Source: CAVVAH01 sp963746175
GTDB taxonomy: Bacteria > Actinomycetota > Actinomycetes > JACCUZ01
NCBI GenBank assembly: GCA_963746175.1
Contig: CAVVAH010000008.1
Span: forward strand, 496,001-560,000
DNA: 64,000 nt
Direction of reading: 5' to 3'
A program made the translations under genes and the position numbers. Below the pieces are notes generated by a model, which was not told the origin of the DNA, ran no database searches, and saw only the letters and a list, made by a program, of their open reading frames with translations. This document shows, in pieces, positions 16,336 to 25,032 of the stretch. How positions within the stretch are numbered: the first letter of the stretch is position 1; each line of letters starts with the position of its first letter.

Positions 16336-17610
16336 TTGACGGCGCCGCCCTGGGCCGCGCCGCACGCAGACGGCCCGGTGCACGCGACGGTCCGGCTGCC
16401 CGGGTCCAAGTCGCAGACCAACCGTGCGCTGGTGCTGTCCGCGCTGGCCCGCTCGCCGAGCACCTTGGTGGCGCCGCTGGTCAGCCGCGACACCGCGTTG
16501 ATGGCCGACGGGGTCCGCGCCCTCGGCGTCGAGGTCGTCGAGGGCGAGGGCGAGTGGCAGGTGATCCCGCACCCGCTCGCCGGCCCGGCGCGGGTGGACG
16601 TGGGCAACGCCGGCACCGTGATGCGGTTCCTGCCCCCGGTCGCCGCCCTCGCCACCGGTGATGTGACGTTCGACGGCGACCCCCGCGCCCGGCAGCGGCC
16701 GATCGCCCCCGTCGTGCAGGCGTTGCGCGACCTCGGGGCCGACGTCACCGCCGACCAGGACCGGTTGCCGTTGACGGTGCACGGCCGCGGCTGGCTGCTC
16801 GGCGGCAGCGTCGTCATCGACGCCAGCCTCTCGTCGCAGTTCGTCAGCGCACTGCTGCTGGCGGCGCCCCGGTGCGCCGACGCGGTCGAGGTACGGCACA
16901 GCGGCGGGCGGCTGCCGTCCGGGGCCCACATCGACATGACGGTGGAGATGCTGCGGTCCGCCGGCGCCATCGTCGAGCACGTGGACGACCAGACGTGGCG
17001 GGTCGAGCCGGGCCCCCTCGAGGTCGGCCGGCTGTACGTGGAGCCCGACCTCTCCAACGCCGCGGCCTTCCTCGCCGCCGCAGTCGTGACCGGCGGCAGG
17101 GTGACGGTGCCGGGCTGGCCGCTGCGCACGACCCAGGCCGGCGACGCGCTGCGCCACCTGCTGCCGCGGTTCGGCGCCGGCGTGGAGCACGACAGCGAGG
17201 GGCTGACCGTCACCGGCCCGGGACGGGTGGAGGGCGCCGACCTCGACCTCGGCGACGTCGGCGAGCTCGCGCCGGTGCTCGCGGCGGTGTGCGCCCTGGC
17301 CAGCACGCCGTCGCGGCTGCGCGGCATCGCGCACCTGAGGCACCACGAGACCGACCGGCTGGCGGCGATGGCCACCGAGATCACGGCGCTCGGCGGTGAC
17401 GCGCGCGAGACGGACGACGGCCTGGTCATCGTCCCCCGCCCGTTGCACGGCGGTGTCGTCTCGACGTACGACGACCACCGGTTGGCGACCATGGCGGCCG
17501 TCCTCGGGCTGTGCGTCCCCGGCCTGGAGGTGGCCGACGTCGGGACGACGGCCAAGACGTTCCCCGGCTTCGTCGGGCTGTGGACCCGGATGCTCGGGGA
17601 AAGGGGGTGA
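16336..17610 (+). CDS. aroA: 3-phosphoshikimate 1-carboxyvinyltransferase (EPSP synthase)
   Basis: A 424-residue EPSP synthase, the sixth step of the shikimate pathway: shikimate 3-phosphate plus PEP to EPSP. Visible signatures are LPGSKSQTNRALVLSAL (about 18-34), GNAGTVMRFLPPVAAL (about 93-108), the DGDPRARQRP loop and the C-terminal YDDHRLATMAAVLGL. The start is a TTG; the frame has no better start because an upstream GTG lacks a ribosome-binding site. Its stop overlaps the rsgA start (GTGA), a conserved actinobacterial arrangement. Confidence 0.95.
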   Translation: MTAPPWAAPHADGPVHATVRLPGSKSQTNRALVLSALARSPSTLVAPLVSRDTALMADGVRALGVEVVEGEGEWQVIPHPLAGPARVDVGNAGTVMRFLPPVAALATGDVTFDGDPRARQRPIAPVVQALRDLGADVTADQDRLPLTVHGRGWLLGGSVVIDASLSSQFVSALLLAAPRCADAVEVRHSGGRLPSGAHIDMTVEMLRSAGAIVEHVDDQTWRVEPGPLEVGRLYVEPDLSNAAAFLAAAVVTGGRVTVPGWPLRTTQAGDALRHLLPRFGAGVEHDSEGLTVTGPGRVEGADLDLGDVGELAPVLAAVCALASTPSRLRGIAHLRHHETDRLAAMATEITALGGDARETDDGLVIVPRPLHGGVVSTYDDHRLATMAAVLGLCVPGLEVADVGTTAKTFPGFVGLWTRMLGERG

Positions 17611-18626
17611 CCCGGCGCGGCGGCCGCGAGCTGGACGAGGACGACGTCCGGGTCCGGCCCGGCCGCGGGTCGCGACCGCGCACGAAGGAACGGCCCACCC
17701 ACGAGGACGCCGTCCCGGGCACCGTCGTCGCCGTCGACCGGGGGCGGATCACGGTGCGGGTCGGGGACCACGACGTGGTGGCGATGAAGGCCCGGGAGCT
17801 CGGTCGCAAGGGCAACGTCGTGGTCGGCGACCACGTGGCACTGGTAGGCGACGTGTCCGGCACGGCCGACACCCTGGCCCGGCTGGTGCGGGTCGATCCC
17901 CGCACCTCCACGCTGCGCCGTACGGCGGACGACACCGACCCCTTCGAGCGGGTGATCGTGGCGAACGCCGACCAGCTCGTCGTCGTGACGGCCCTCGCGG
18001 ACCCGGAGCCCCGGCCACGGATGATCGACCGGTGCCTGGTGGCGGCGTACGACGCGGGTCTGCGACCGCTCCTGTGCCTCACGAAGCCCGACCTGGCGTC
18101 ACCCGACTCGCTGCTCGAGACCTACCGGGCGCTGGACGTCGACCATGTCGTGATCCGTCGCGGGCAGCCGCTGGACGAGCTGCGCGGGCACCTGGAGGAC
18201 CGGGTCAGCGTCCTCGTCGGCCACTCGGGCGTGGGGAAGTCGACGATGGTCAACGCGCTGGTGCCCGGCGCGGACCGCGCGACCGGCGGCGTGAACGTCG
18301 TCACGGGGCGCGGTCGGCACACGTCGTCGTCGGCGATCGCCCTCGAGCTGCCGGGCGGCGGGTGGGTCATCGACACCCCCGGGGTGCGCAGCTTCGGGCT
18401 GGCGCACGTGGACCTCGAGCGGGTCATCCACGCCTTCCCGGACCTCGAGGCCGGGACCACCGACTGCCCGCGGTCCTGCAGCCACGACGAGCCGGAGTGC
18501 GCGCTGGACGACTGGGTCGCGGCCGGGCACAGCGAGCCGGCCCGGCTCGCGTCCTTCCGCCGCCTGATCCGCAGCCGCGAGACGACCGAGGAGCAGCCGG
18601 ACACGTCCGGGGAGCCCGACGCCTGA
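17607..18626 (+). CDS. rsgA: Ribosome small-subunit-dependent GTPase A
   Basis: A 339-residue circularly permuted GTPase that assists late 30S maturation. An OB-fold occupies about residues 35-100. The motif order is permuted as expected: G4 TKPD (159-162), G1 GHSGVGKST (205-213), then G3 DTPG (256-259). The C-terminal zinc motif is C287, C291, H293, C298. The GTG start overlaps the aroA stop by four bases, so synthesis is coupled. The N-terminal 30 residues are basic and disordered, as in many actinobacterial RsgA proteins. Confidence 0.95.
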   Translation: MTRRGGRELDEDDVRVRPGRGSRPRTKERPTHEDAVPGTVVAVDRGRITVRVGDHDVVAMKARELGRKGNVVVGDHVALVGDVSGTADTLARLVRVDPRTSTLRRTADDTDPFERVIVANADQLVVVTALADPEPRPRMIDRCLVAAYDAGLRPLLCLTKPDLASPDSLLETYRALDVDHVVIRRGQPLDELRGHLEDRVSVLVGHSGVGKSTMVNALVPGADRATGGVNVVTGRGRHTSSSAIALELPGGGWVIDTPGVRSFGLAHVDLERVIHAFPDLEAGTTDCPRSCSHDEPECALDDWVAAGHSEPARLASFRRLIRSRETTEEQPDTSGEPDA

Positions 18627-18628
18627 CG

Positions 18629-18690
18629 CTAGGGCGTGTCTCCCAACCCCATCCCGGCTCGTCGAGAGCGAGCTGGGAGACACGCCCTAG
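18629..18690. terminator. Bidirectional terminator hairpin with 17-base perfect arms
   Basis: Arms CTAGGGCGTGTCTCCCA and TGGGAGACACGCCCTAG are perfectly complementary with a 28-base loop. The hairpin sits between the convergent ends of rsgA and the DUF2231 gene, starting 3 bases after the rsgA stop and covering the DUF2231 stop codon. It can serve both strands. The arm length and perfection are unusual and could also reflect the ends of a small mobile repeat. Confidence 0.8.
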
Positions 18691-19163
18691 GAGCAGTCCT
18701 GCGGCGAGACGGTGCAGCCCCAGACCGACTTGGCACCGAGGTGGCCGGTCACCGTGACCTGGCCGGCGGCCGCGATCGCCCCCACCACGGCGAGCACGGC
18801 GACGATCGTCATCCCTCGACCGGCCTGCTGCTTCCGGTCCAGGTAGAGCATCGCCAGGGCGAGCAGCCACATGACCAGGGTCGGGTAGATGACCAGCCGC
18901 CCCATCTGCGCGTGGTCGTGGACCCGCTGGGCGATGACGCCGCCGACATCGATCCGGTCCTCGAGCTTCTGGCCGCTCATCGTCGCGACCGGCACCATGG
19001 CCAGCGCGGCGGTGGCGACCAGCGCGACGACCGGGAGGTACGGGCGGCGCCACGGCGGGTACACCGCGACCGCGATCAGGCCCACCGCGGCCAGGGGCAC
19101 GAGGATCACCACGGCGTGGACGACCAGGGCATGGACCGGGAGTCCCAGGATCGTGTCGAACAT
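18687..19163 (-). CDS. DUF2231-type membrane protein
   Basis: A 158-residue protein with four hydrophobic segments: residues 8-32 (LPVHALVVHAVVILVPLAAVG), 42-62, 88-108 and 117-137. The opening L-P-x-H-x-L-V-V-H block is the hallmark of DUF2231 proteins, which often carry haem-ligand-like histidines in the membrane. Two cysteines lie in the last ten residues (WGCTVSPQDCS). Function unknown. ATG start; the open frame extends upstream without similarity. Convergent with rsgA. Confidence 0.8.
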   Translation of the reverse strand: MFDTILGLPVHALVVHAVVILVPLAAVGLIAVAVYPPWRRPYLPVVALVATAALAMVPVATMSGQKLEDRIDVGGVIAQRVHDHAQMGRLVIYPTLVMWLLALAMLYLDRKQQAGRGMTIVAVLAVVGAIAAAGQVTVTGHLGAKSVWGCTVSPQDCS

Positions 19164-19197
19164 CGGCGTTCCCCTCGGGTCGCGGGTGTCGAAGGTG

Positions 19198-19533
19198 CTA
19201 CGTGCGGAGGTCTTCCTCGGATTCGCCGTCGCCCGGTGCGATGTCGACGCTGCCCCCGGTGCGCCAGTACTCGCCACCGTCGCGGGCCAGGAAGCCCTCG
19301 TCCACGAGGTACCGGCGCAGCGCCGCGTAGTCGGCGAAGAAGGCCCGCAGCACCACGTTCACGTCCGGCTCGGCGTACCGGCGGCCCGGCTCGAACGCCC
19401 GGGCGACGTGGTCCAGGACGACCAGCCGGCGGCTGCGCTTGGCGGGCATCTGGGCGATCCGCCCACCGGCGAGGAAGCGCCCGAGCACCACGTCGCGGTC
19501 GGGCCCGGCACCGCCGGTCATCCCGCTGGTCAT
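19198..19533 (-). CDS. DUF2087 domain protein
   Basis: A 111-residue protein whose core MPAKRSRRLVVLDHVARAFE (about 29-48) followed by YAEPDVNVVLRAFFADYAALRRYLVDEGFLARDGGEYWR matches the DUF2087 domain, a small winged-helix-like domain thought to bind nucleic acid or to act in regulation. The C-terminal tail is acidic (DGESEEDLRT). It lies upstream of the DUF2231 gene with a gap of 34 bases and on the same strand, so probably in one transcript. Confidence 0.82.
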   Translation of the reverse strand: MTSGMTGGAGPDRDVVLGRFLAGGRIAQMPAKRSRRLVVLDHVARAFEPGRRYAEPDVNVVLRAFFADYAALRRYLVDEGFLARDGGEYWRTGGSVDIAPGDGESEEDLRT

Positions 19534-19560
19534 CCGCCCGAGGCTACCGGGCGACGTCGC

Positions 19561-19962
19561 TCAGGAAGCCGGGGCGACGGCGGTGCGGGCGGCCACCGAC
19601 GCGGTGAGCCGGGCGCGGAGGCGGAACCGGTGCTTGTCCAGCCCGCGGGTGTGCTGGACGTACTCCGGCCAGCGGGAAGCCGGGTGCGCCAGCCAGGCCT
19701 CGCAGACCGACAGCGCCGGGCCGTACTCGCCGGCGCGCTCCAGGAGGACGGCCGCGCGCTCGTAGGTGTACGGCGTGTCCACCTCCACGGCGACGCCGTG
19801 CAGGAGCGTCTCGAGCTCGCGCAGGTCGCCGGCCGGCAGGCCGGACAGCCGCGCGAGGTCCGGGGTGCCGGTGAAGGTCCAGCCGTCGATGCTGAAGCGG
19901 GGCACGGGGATGGGGGCAGGCTCGATCACGACGTCAAGGACGCGCCTGCGGAAGAGCGACAT
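19561..19962 (-). CDS. Hypothetical protein, conserved in Actinobacteria
   Basis: A 133-residue protein starting MSLFRRRVLDVVIEPAPIPV, then FSIDGWTFTGTPDLARLSGL and a helical C-terminal part with ERAAVLLERAGEYGPALSVC, which reads like one helix-turn-helix repeat of a TPR-like motif. No catalytic residues stand out. I recall similar actinobacterial hypothetical proteins with the DGWTFTGT block but no function. ATG start chosen because the basic MSLFRRR N-terminus is conserved in type; the frame remains open far upstream. Confidence 0.65.
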   Translation of the reverse strand: MSLFRRRVLDVVIEPAPIPVPRFSIDGWTFTGTPDLARLSGLPAGDLRELETLLHGVAVEVDTPYTYERAAVLLERAGEYGPALSVCEAWLAHPASRWPEYVQHTRGLDKHRFRLRARLTASVAARTAVAPAS

Positions 19963-20085
19963 GGTCTTCCCCCAACTTTCGTCACGCTGCCGGCAGCCCG
20001 ACGGGCTGCACGAGCTCTCACGACGATGATCGGAAGTATGCGGCGGTGACTGGAGTGACGGGAAGAGACTTGTACGGTTCGTTAC

Positions 20086-20868
20086 ATGCCGGCCTACGAC
20101 GACGACCTCCGTCTGGCGCACGTCCTGGCCGACACCGCCGACTCGATCTCCATGTCGCGCTTCAAGGCCCTCGACCTCAAGGTCGACAGCAAGCCGGACC
20201 TGACGCCGGTCTCGGACGCCGACACGAGCGTCGAGGAGTCGATCCGCTCGACCCTGTCGCGCGCCCGGCCGCGCGACGCGATCCTCGGTGAGGAGTTCGG
20301 CGCGACGGGTCACGGCCCGCGCCGCTGGGTCCTCGACCCGATCGACGGGACCAAGAACTTCGTCCGCGGCGTGCCGGTGTGGGCGTCGCTCATCGCCCTG
20401 ATGGACGGCGACGAGGTGGTGGCCGGGCTGGTGAGCGCACCGGCGCTCGGCCGGCGCTGGTGGGCCGGGACCGGCTCAGGCGCCTGGACCGGCAAGAGCC
20501 TCTCGTCGGCGTCGCGGATGTCGGTGTCCAAGGTGACCTCGCTCGACGACGCGTCGCTGTCGTACTCCAGCCTGTCCGGCTGGCACGACCACGGCCGCGA
20601 GGACGCCTTCCTCGGCCTGACCCGCGACGTCTGGCGGACCCGGGCGTTCGGCGACTTCTGGAGCTACATGCTCGTCGCCGAGGGGGCGGTGGACGTGGCG
20701 GCCGAGCCGGAGGTGGCCCTGCACGACCTGGCGGCGCCGTCGGTGATCGTCACCGAGGCCGGTGGGCGGTTCACCGACCTCGACGGCGCCGACGGCCCGG
20801 CCGGCGGCAGCGCGGTGGCCACCAACGGCCACCTGCACGACGAGGTCGTCAGCCGGCTCGCCCGCTGA
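20086..20868 (+). CDS. hisN: Histidinol-phosphatase, inositol monophosphatase family
   Basis: A 260-residue member of the inositol-monophosphatase superfamily, of the HisN type that dephosphorylates histidinol phosphate in Actinobacteria. Metal-binding motifs: GEE at 68-70, DPIDGTKNF at 84-92, and the C-terminal HDLAAPSVIVTEAGG block. The association with aroA and rsgA upstream is common in Actinobacteria. The ATG is only a few bases after a TACGGT box, so the message may be nearly leaderless. Its 3' end overlaps the convergent MFS gene by 20 bases. Confidence 0.9.
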   Translation: MPAYDDDLRLAHVLADTADSISMSRFKALDLKVDSKPDLTPVSDADTSVEESIRSTLSRARPRDAILGEEFGATGHGPRRWVLDPIDGTKNFVRGVPVWASLIALMDGDEVVAGLVSAPALGRRWWAGTGSGAWTGKSLSSASRMSVSKVTSLDDASLSYSSLSGWHDHGREDAFLGLTRDVWRTRAFGDFWSYMLVAEGAVDVAAEPEVALHDLAAPSVIVTEAGGRFTDLDGADGPAGGSAVATNGHLHDEVVSRLAR

Positions 20869-22093
20869 CCGCGTCGGGCGCCGGCAGGTCCAGGTCGGTG
20901 CGCTCCAGCCGGCGTACGGCGGGAACGCACAGCGGTACTACGGCCGCAACCATCGCGACGGTGGCCAGCGCGACCACGGCGTCGTGGACGCCGAGCGAGG
21001 CGGCGAGCGGACCGGCCACCACCTGCCCGATCGGGATGGCGAGGATCGACCCCAGCCCGTCGTAGGCGTAGACACGGCTGAGCAGGTGCGGCGGCACGTG
21101 CTGCTGCATGGACAGGTCCCAGCCGAGGCCGAACACCTCGAGGGCCGCGCCGCCGACGAATGCCGCGACGACGAGCAGCAGCACGGCTGGCTCGGAGGCC
21201 AGCACGTACAGGACGGGGACGAAGACCAGCATGCCGATCATGCCGGCGAGCAGCGGTTGCCGGAACCGGAGCCGGAGCAGCAGCGCGCCGCAGACGAACA
21301 TCCCGAGCGTCTGCGCGGCCAGCACGAAGCCCCAGCCGGCCCGGCCGAAGGTGTCGTCGGCGATGGCCGGGCCCAGGGTGTTCCAGCCCGCCGCCTCGGC
21401 CGCGTTGATCACCGTGAAGGCGAGCACGACGACCCACAGCCACGTCCGGCTGCGAAACGCGGTCCAGCCCTCGCGCAGGTCCCGCAGCACGTTGCTCGCC
21501 GGCATGGTCGCGCCGCGTGGCAGCCGCACCAGCCCGAAGCAGACGGCACCGACGGCGAAGGTCGCCGCGTCGACGACCAGCGCCCAGCCCGGGCCGACGG
21601 CCGCGACCACGACGCCGCCGACCGACGTGCCACCGACGAGGGCCGCCGTCGTCGCCATCCGCAGGACGACGTTCGCCGTCTGCAGCGCCGGGGCTGGAAC
21701 CGTCTGGGGCAGCATCCCTGCGGTCGCGGGGAAGATGAATGCCGAGGACGCGCCGTTGACGGCCTCGAGCGCCATCAGCGAGCCGATGGTCGCGTGGTCG
21801 CTGAGCAGCAGACCGGCCGCCACCACCTGGGTGACGCCGCTGACGACGTTGGTGACCACCAGCACCAGGTGCCGCGGCAGCCGGTCGGCGAGGACGCCGC
21901 CGAAGAGCATGAACACGACCAGCGGCACGCTGCGCGCGGCCAGCACAAGACCGAGGTCGGTCGTCGAGCCGGTGAGGTCCAGGACGGCGAACGCGATCGC
22001 GAGCCCGGCGAGCCCGTTGCCGACCAGCGACACGGTGCGGCCCACAACGAGGTAGGCGAACGAGCGGTGCCGCAGCACCTCGCGGACAGTCAC
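20849..22093 (-). CDS. MFS transporter
   Basis: A 414-residue MFS carrier of the TMEM175-unrelated, enterobactin-exporter-like group with about twelve hydrophobic spans. LFGGVLADRLPRHLVLVVTN (about 62-81) is the loop 2-3 motif, and the protein begins with the characteristic RSFAYLVVGRTVSLVGNGL. The GTG start overlaps the stop of the ArsR-type regulator (GTGA), so regulator and carrier are coupled; efflux of a compound sensed by the regulator is a reasonable inference. The substrate is unknown. Confidence 0.87.
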   Translation of the reverse strand: MTVREVLRHRSFAYLVVGRTVSLVGNGLAGLAIAFAVLDLTGSTTDLGLVLAARSVPLVVFMLFGGVLADRLPRHLVLVVTNVVSGVTQVVAAGLLLSDHATIGSLMALEAVNGASSAFIFPATAGMLPQTVPAPALQTANVVLRMATTAALVGGTSVGGVVVAAVGPGWALVVDAATFAVGAVCFGLVRLPRGATMPASNVLRDLREGWTAFRSRTWLWVVVLAFTVINAAEAAGWNTLGPAIADDTFGRAGWGFVLAAQTLGMFVCGALLLRLRFRQPLLAGMIGMLVFVPVLYVLASEPAVLLLVVAAFVGGAALEVFGLGWDLSMQQHVPPHLLSRVYAYDGLGSILAIPIGQVVAGPLAASLGVHDAVVALATVAMVAAVVPLCVPAVRRLERTDLDLPAPDAVSGRAG

Positions 22094-22638
22094 GACCGGT
22101 CCCCGCCGGCAGCTGCATCGGTCATCGCGAACATCGCCAGCGTCAGGCTGACGTGCACCGCGCCCTCGGCCCGCGGCGGCCGGGCGTCGCGGTGCAGCCG
22201 CTCGCTGACGGCGCTCACGTCGGCCACCGCCGCAGCCCAGACCTCGGGGTCGAGCCAGAGCTCGGCGTCGGTGCTCGCACCCTTGACCGCCGGGTCCACC
22301 CAGGTGGCTCGCCGGACCAGCTCGTCGGCCAGCGCGCGGGCGAACAGGGCCCGGTCGGACACCGACTCGGCGCGAGCACCCGGCGCGTCCACGTCGTAGC
22401 GGTAGCGCTTGGCCCGGCCGCCGCGAATGGTCTCCTCCCCCGCCTCGACCAGCTGGCCGGCCGCGAGCAGCTGGCGCAGGTGGTAGCTGGCGTTGGCGTG
22501 GGTCAGGCCCAGCTCGCGGGCCACCTCGGCCGCCGACATCGGTGCTCCCGTGAGCAGCGACAGCATCTGCAGCCGTACCGGGTGGGCGAGCGAGCGCAGC
22601 GAGACGACCCGGTCGTGGTCCGTGACTCCCGAAGACAT
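22090..22638 (-). CDS. ArsR-family winged-helix regulator
   Basis: A 182-residue regulator with an N-terminal winged helix (about 12-85: SLAHPVRLQMLSLLTG, then SAAEVARELGLTHANASYHL as recognition helices, then the wing RGGRAKRYRYD) and a C-terminal helical domain of about 90 residues. No metal-binding cysteines are seen, so it probably senses a small molecule or acts with the coupled MFS exporter. ATG start at MSSGVTDHDRV, only a few bases after the predicted -10 box, suggesting a leaderless message. It probably represses its own operon. Confidence 0.87.
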   Translation of the reverse strand: MSSGVTDHDRVVSLRSLAHPVRLQMLSLLTGAPMSAAEVARELGLTHANASYHLRQLLAAGQLVEAGEETIRGGRAKRYRYDVDAPGARAESVSDRALFARALADELVRRATWVDPAVKGASTDAELWLDPEVWAAAVADVSAVSERLHRDARPPRAEGAVHVSLTLAMFAMTDAAAGGDRS

Positions 22639-22641
22639 GTT

Positions 22642-22697
22642 GGGGAGTCTGCCCGACCTCACTGTCGACCGTCAAGCACTTCTTGGGCAGTCTCCGC
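22642..22697 (-). promoter_or_regulatory. Promoter and inverted repeat of the ArsR-MFS operon
   Basis: Minus-strand boxes TTGACG (22670-22675) and CAGACT (22646-22651) are spaced by 18 bases and point into the regulator gene. Around them lies an imperfect inverted repeat, GGGGAGTCTGCCC and GGGCAGTCTCCGC (11 of 13 positions pair), one arm over the -10 box and one upstream of the -35 box. This fits autoregulation by the ArsR-type protein (inference). Confidence 0.55.
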
Positions 22698-22767
22698 GAG
22701 TGGTGGGTTGCGCAGGTCGGACGGGACATCTCGGGTGCGGAACCCACCACTCGGCGGAGGGGGTGAG

Positions 22768-23541
22768 TCAGGCGCGGTGGCGGTGGCGGAGGCGGTGGGC
22801 GGCGGCGAGGACGGCGGGGCCGGCGAGGACCGCGGCCAGGTCGAACCAGCCGTAGCCGCCGGCGGCACCCGAGGGCGGGTTGCCGATGGTCACCAGCCCG
22901 GTCGGGTCGTGGGTCTGCCACGCCCAGGTGCCGAGCCAGGTGCCGAGCAGCTCGAGGTAGGTCACGACGAGGAACGCGCCGACGTACAGCGTCCGGGACC
23001 GGCCCCAGACGAGGAAGCCCAGCAGGCACAGGTACCAGAAGGCGCCGAGCGCGTCCGGCCGCCCGTACCCCACCAGCCCCCACGTGGCGTAGGTCCCGCC
23101 GACCAGGACGGTGGCCAGGACCGCAGGTGCCGCGTGCCGGCGGACCCACCCCGCCCGGCCGATCGCGAGCGCGCACAGGTAGACCAGGCCGTGTCCCGGC
23201 GGGACGAACGCCGGCACGTTGTCGAGCCGGTAGACGTAGACGCCCAGCAACGGCGAGAACGTGTACTCCACCGCGGTCGCGAAGGCCACGACCACGGCGA
23301 CCTGGGCGCGGACCAGTGGCGCCTCCCGGCGCAGCAGCGCCAGCAGCAGCAACCAGGTGCCGACGCCGAGCGCCCGCTGGGCCCAGATGCCGGCGCCGAC
23401 GTCGAGCAGGAGCACGAGCGGCACCCACACCAGGGTCAGGACGACCGGCGGGTCGCACCGGGTCACCCACGCCGCGACCGGCCGCCGCGCCCACGGGACC
23501 GCGACGGTCGCCGGTGCGCTGGTCACCGCCTGGCTGGTCAC
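22768..23541 (-). CDS. Multi-span membrane protein, unknown
   Basis: A 257-residue integral membrane protein with about seven hydrophobic segments and the aromatic-rich stretches VEYTFSPLLGVYVYRLDNVP and HGLVYLCALAIGRAG. I do not recognise the family; the arrangement resembles small actinobacterial carotenoid- or membrane-biosynthesis-associated proteins but no signature is decisive. It starts with GTG; a second GTG seven codons in is possible. It stands alone, between the ArsR operon and the CBS gene. Confidence 0.65.
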   Translation of the reverse strand: MTSQAVTSAPATVAVPWARRPVAAWVTRCDPPVVLTLVWVPLVLLLDVGAGIWAQRALGVGTWLLLLALLRREAPLVRAQVAVVVAFATAVEYTFSPLLGVYVYRLDNVPAFVPPGHGLVYLCALAIGRAGWVRRHAAPAVLATVLVGGTYATWGLVGYGRPDALGAFWYLCLLGFLVWGRSRTLYVGAFLVVTYLELLGTWLGTWAWQTHDPTGLVTIGNPPSGAAGGYGWFDLAAVLAGPAVLAAAHRLRHRHRA

Positions 23542-23642
23542 CGGCCCGAGGATACGGCGGTGACCGCCGTGTTCTCTTCCCTGGCGGGCCCGAGCGGTCC
23601 AGGATGAAGCCGTTCGGCCATCCGCACGAGGAGGTCACGGCC

Positions 23643-24041
23643 ATGCAGGTCCGCGAGGGCATGAGCAGCGAGGTGCTGACGATCGGCCCCGACCACACGT
23701 TGCGCCAGGCCAGTCGCGCGATGGCCGGTCGGCACGTCGGCGCCGCGGTGGTGCACGACCCCGACGGCGCCGGCATCGGGATCCTCACCGAGCGCGACGT
23801 GCTCGCCTCGATCGGCTCCGGCCAGGACCCGGACGCCGAGCACGTCCGCGACCACCTCACCGGCGACCTGGTCTACGCCGCCCCCTCGTGGACCCTCGAG
23901 CAGGCCGCCGACGCCATGGTGCGCGGCGGCTTCCGGCACCTCATCGTGCTCGACCAGGGCGACGTGGCCGGCATCCTCTCGGTCCGCGACATCGTCCGCT
24001 GCTGGTCCGCCGACCGCACGGGCGGCGAGCTCGTCGGCTGA
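23643..24041 (+). CDS. Paired CBS-domain protein
   Basis: A 132-residue protein made of two CBS motifs (about 5-60 and 68-125), a Bateman module that binds adenine nucleotides such as AMP or ATP. Signatures are AAVVHDPDGAGIGILTERDV in the first repeat and GGFRHLIVLDQGDVAGILSV in the second. Stand-alone Bateman proteins usually regulate a partner by energy status. The start follows a strong GAGGAGG site; an upstream in-frame ATG would add 13 residues but has no site. Confidence 0.9.
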   Translation: MQVREGMSSEVLTIGPDHTLRQASRAMAGRHVGAAVVHDPDGAGIGILTERDVLASIGSGQDPDAEHVRDHLTGDLVYAAPSWTLEQAADAMVRGGFRHLIVLDQGDVAGILSVRDIVRCWSADRTGGELVG

Positions 24042-24082
24042 CCCGAGCGCCACTTCCGCGCGGATCGGGGCCCCGGATCGGT

Positions 24083-24643
24083 TCAGGCGTCGCCGGGATC
24101 GCCGTGCGCCGGCCGGTGGCCTGCGGCCTCGGAGAGCTCGGGCGCCCGGGCTGCGGCGTCACCCTCCTCGGGCTCCCGCTCCTTTGCGCGGAGCAGGATC
24201 GCCGACACCGCGAGGAGCAGGACCAGGGCTCCGAGCACGCCCACCTCGATCATGGCGTGGGTGAACTTCGCGTCCTTGCCGATCAGGTCGGCCGCCTCCA
24301 CGGACAGCACGATGATCTCCTTGATCGAGGCGATCATGCCGACGACGAGGAACGGCTCGGCGACCACTTCGCGTTTGCCGAGGATCACCCGGACCGCGTA
24401 GAGCAGCTCCACGACGATGAACACGAGCAGCAGCGTGTCGAGCACCTCGAGGACGAGGGCGCCGGTGTCGACGTCACCGCCCAGCTCCGTCATGCCGCGG
24501 CCCGCTGCCACCAGCAGTGCCATCGCGCCGACCGCGAGGACGACCGCGATCCCGACGTAGATGACGTCCTCGGTGATGGCGAGCAGGGCGTTGCCGACCC
24601 GGACGTAGGTCGGCGGCTCGTCGTCGTCCTCGGGCCGGCTCAC
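24083..24643 (-). CDS. PsiE-family (phosphate-starvation-inducible) membrane protein
   Basis: A 186-residue protein with four hydrophobic segments in residues 22-160, including VLEVLDTLLLVFIVVELLYA and the characteristic FLVVGMIASIKEIIVLSVEA. This matches the PsiE family. The role is not established; in Escherichia coli PsiE expression responds to phosphate starvation. The C-terminal 30 residues are hydrophilic and rich in E, A and P. Convergent with the CBS gene; 19 bases downstream of the small zinc-ribbon gene. Confidence 0.82.
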   Translation of the reverse strand: MSRPEDDDEPPTYVRVGNALLAITEDVIYVGIAVVLAVGAMALLVAAGRGMTELGGDVDTGALVLEVLDTLLLVFIVVELLYAVRVILGKREVVAEPFLVVGMIASIKEIIVLSVEAADLIGKDAKFTHAMIEVGVLGALVLLLAVSAILLRAKEREPEEGDAAARAPELSEAAGHRPAHGDPGDA

Positions 24644-24662
24644 GCCGCCGTCCCGAGGGTGG

Positions 24663-24878
24663 TCACGCGACGACGCGGTGGGCGCCGGCGCGTGCGGCGC
24701 GGCGACGGCGGTGCACCCGCTCGGGCGGGACGAACCCGAGGAGGAGTGCCTCGCCGCAGCTGACGCACACCCACTCGGGGCACTCGCCGCCGTGGTGGTC
24801 GTGGCACTCGGGCTGCTCGAACATGGTCTCGTCGAGGCAGGTGGCGCACCACCTCAGGACGACTGCGCTCGTGGTCAT
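24663..24878 (-). CDS. Small zinc-ribbon-like protein
   Basis: A 71-residue protein with cysteine pairs CATC (about 11-14) and CVSC (about 38-41), plus HDHHGGEC between them, a pattern that should bind one or two zinc ions. The C-terminus is strongly basic (VHRRRRAARAGAHRVV), suggesting nucleic-acid contact. No family is recognised. The ATG chosen is preceded by a clear gap and the upstream frame runs without similarity. Same strand as psiE-like gene and probably co-transcribed. Confidence 0.6.
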   Translation of the reverse strand: MTTSAVVLRWCATCLDETMFEQPECHDHHGGECPEWVCVSCGEALLLGFVPPERVHRRRRAARAGAHRVVA

Positions 24879-25032
24879 GCCCTGACCGTGCCACGGGCCC
24901 TGGACACAACCCCGCAGGACGCGCCGCCAGCACCGGGAAAAGTCGACAAAGCACCTGGGACAGCGCCGTATCCAGGACCGGTCTCGGGCTCCCGGGTGGC
25001 GCGAGCGGCCGTTGGGCACGATCATGGGCGCC

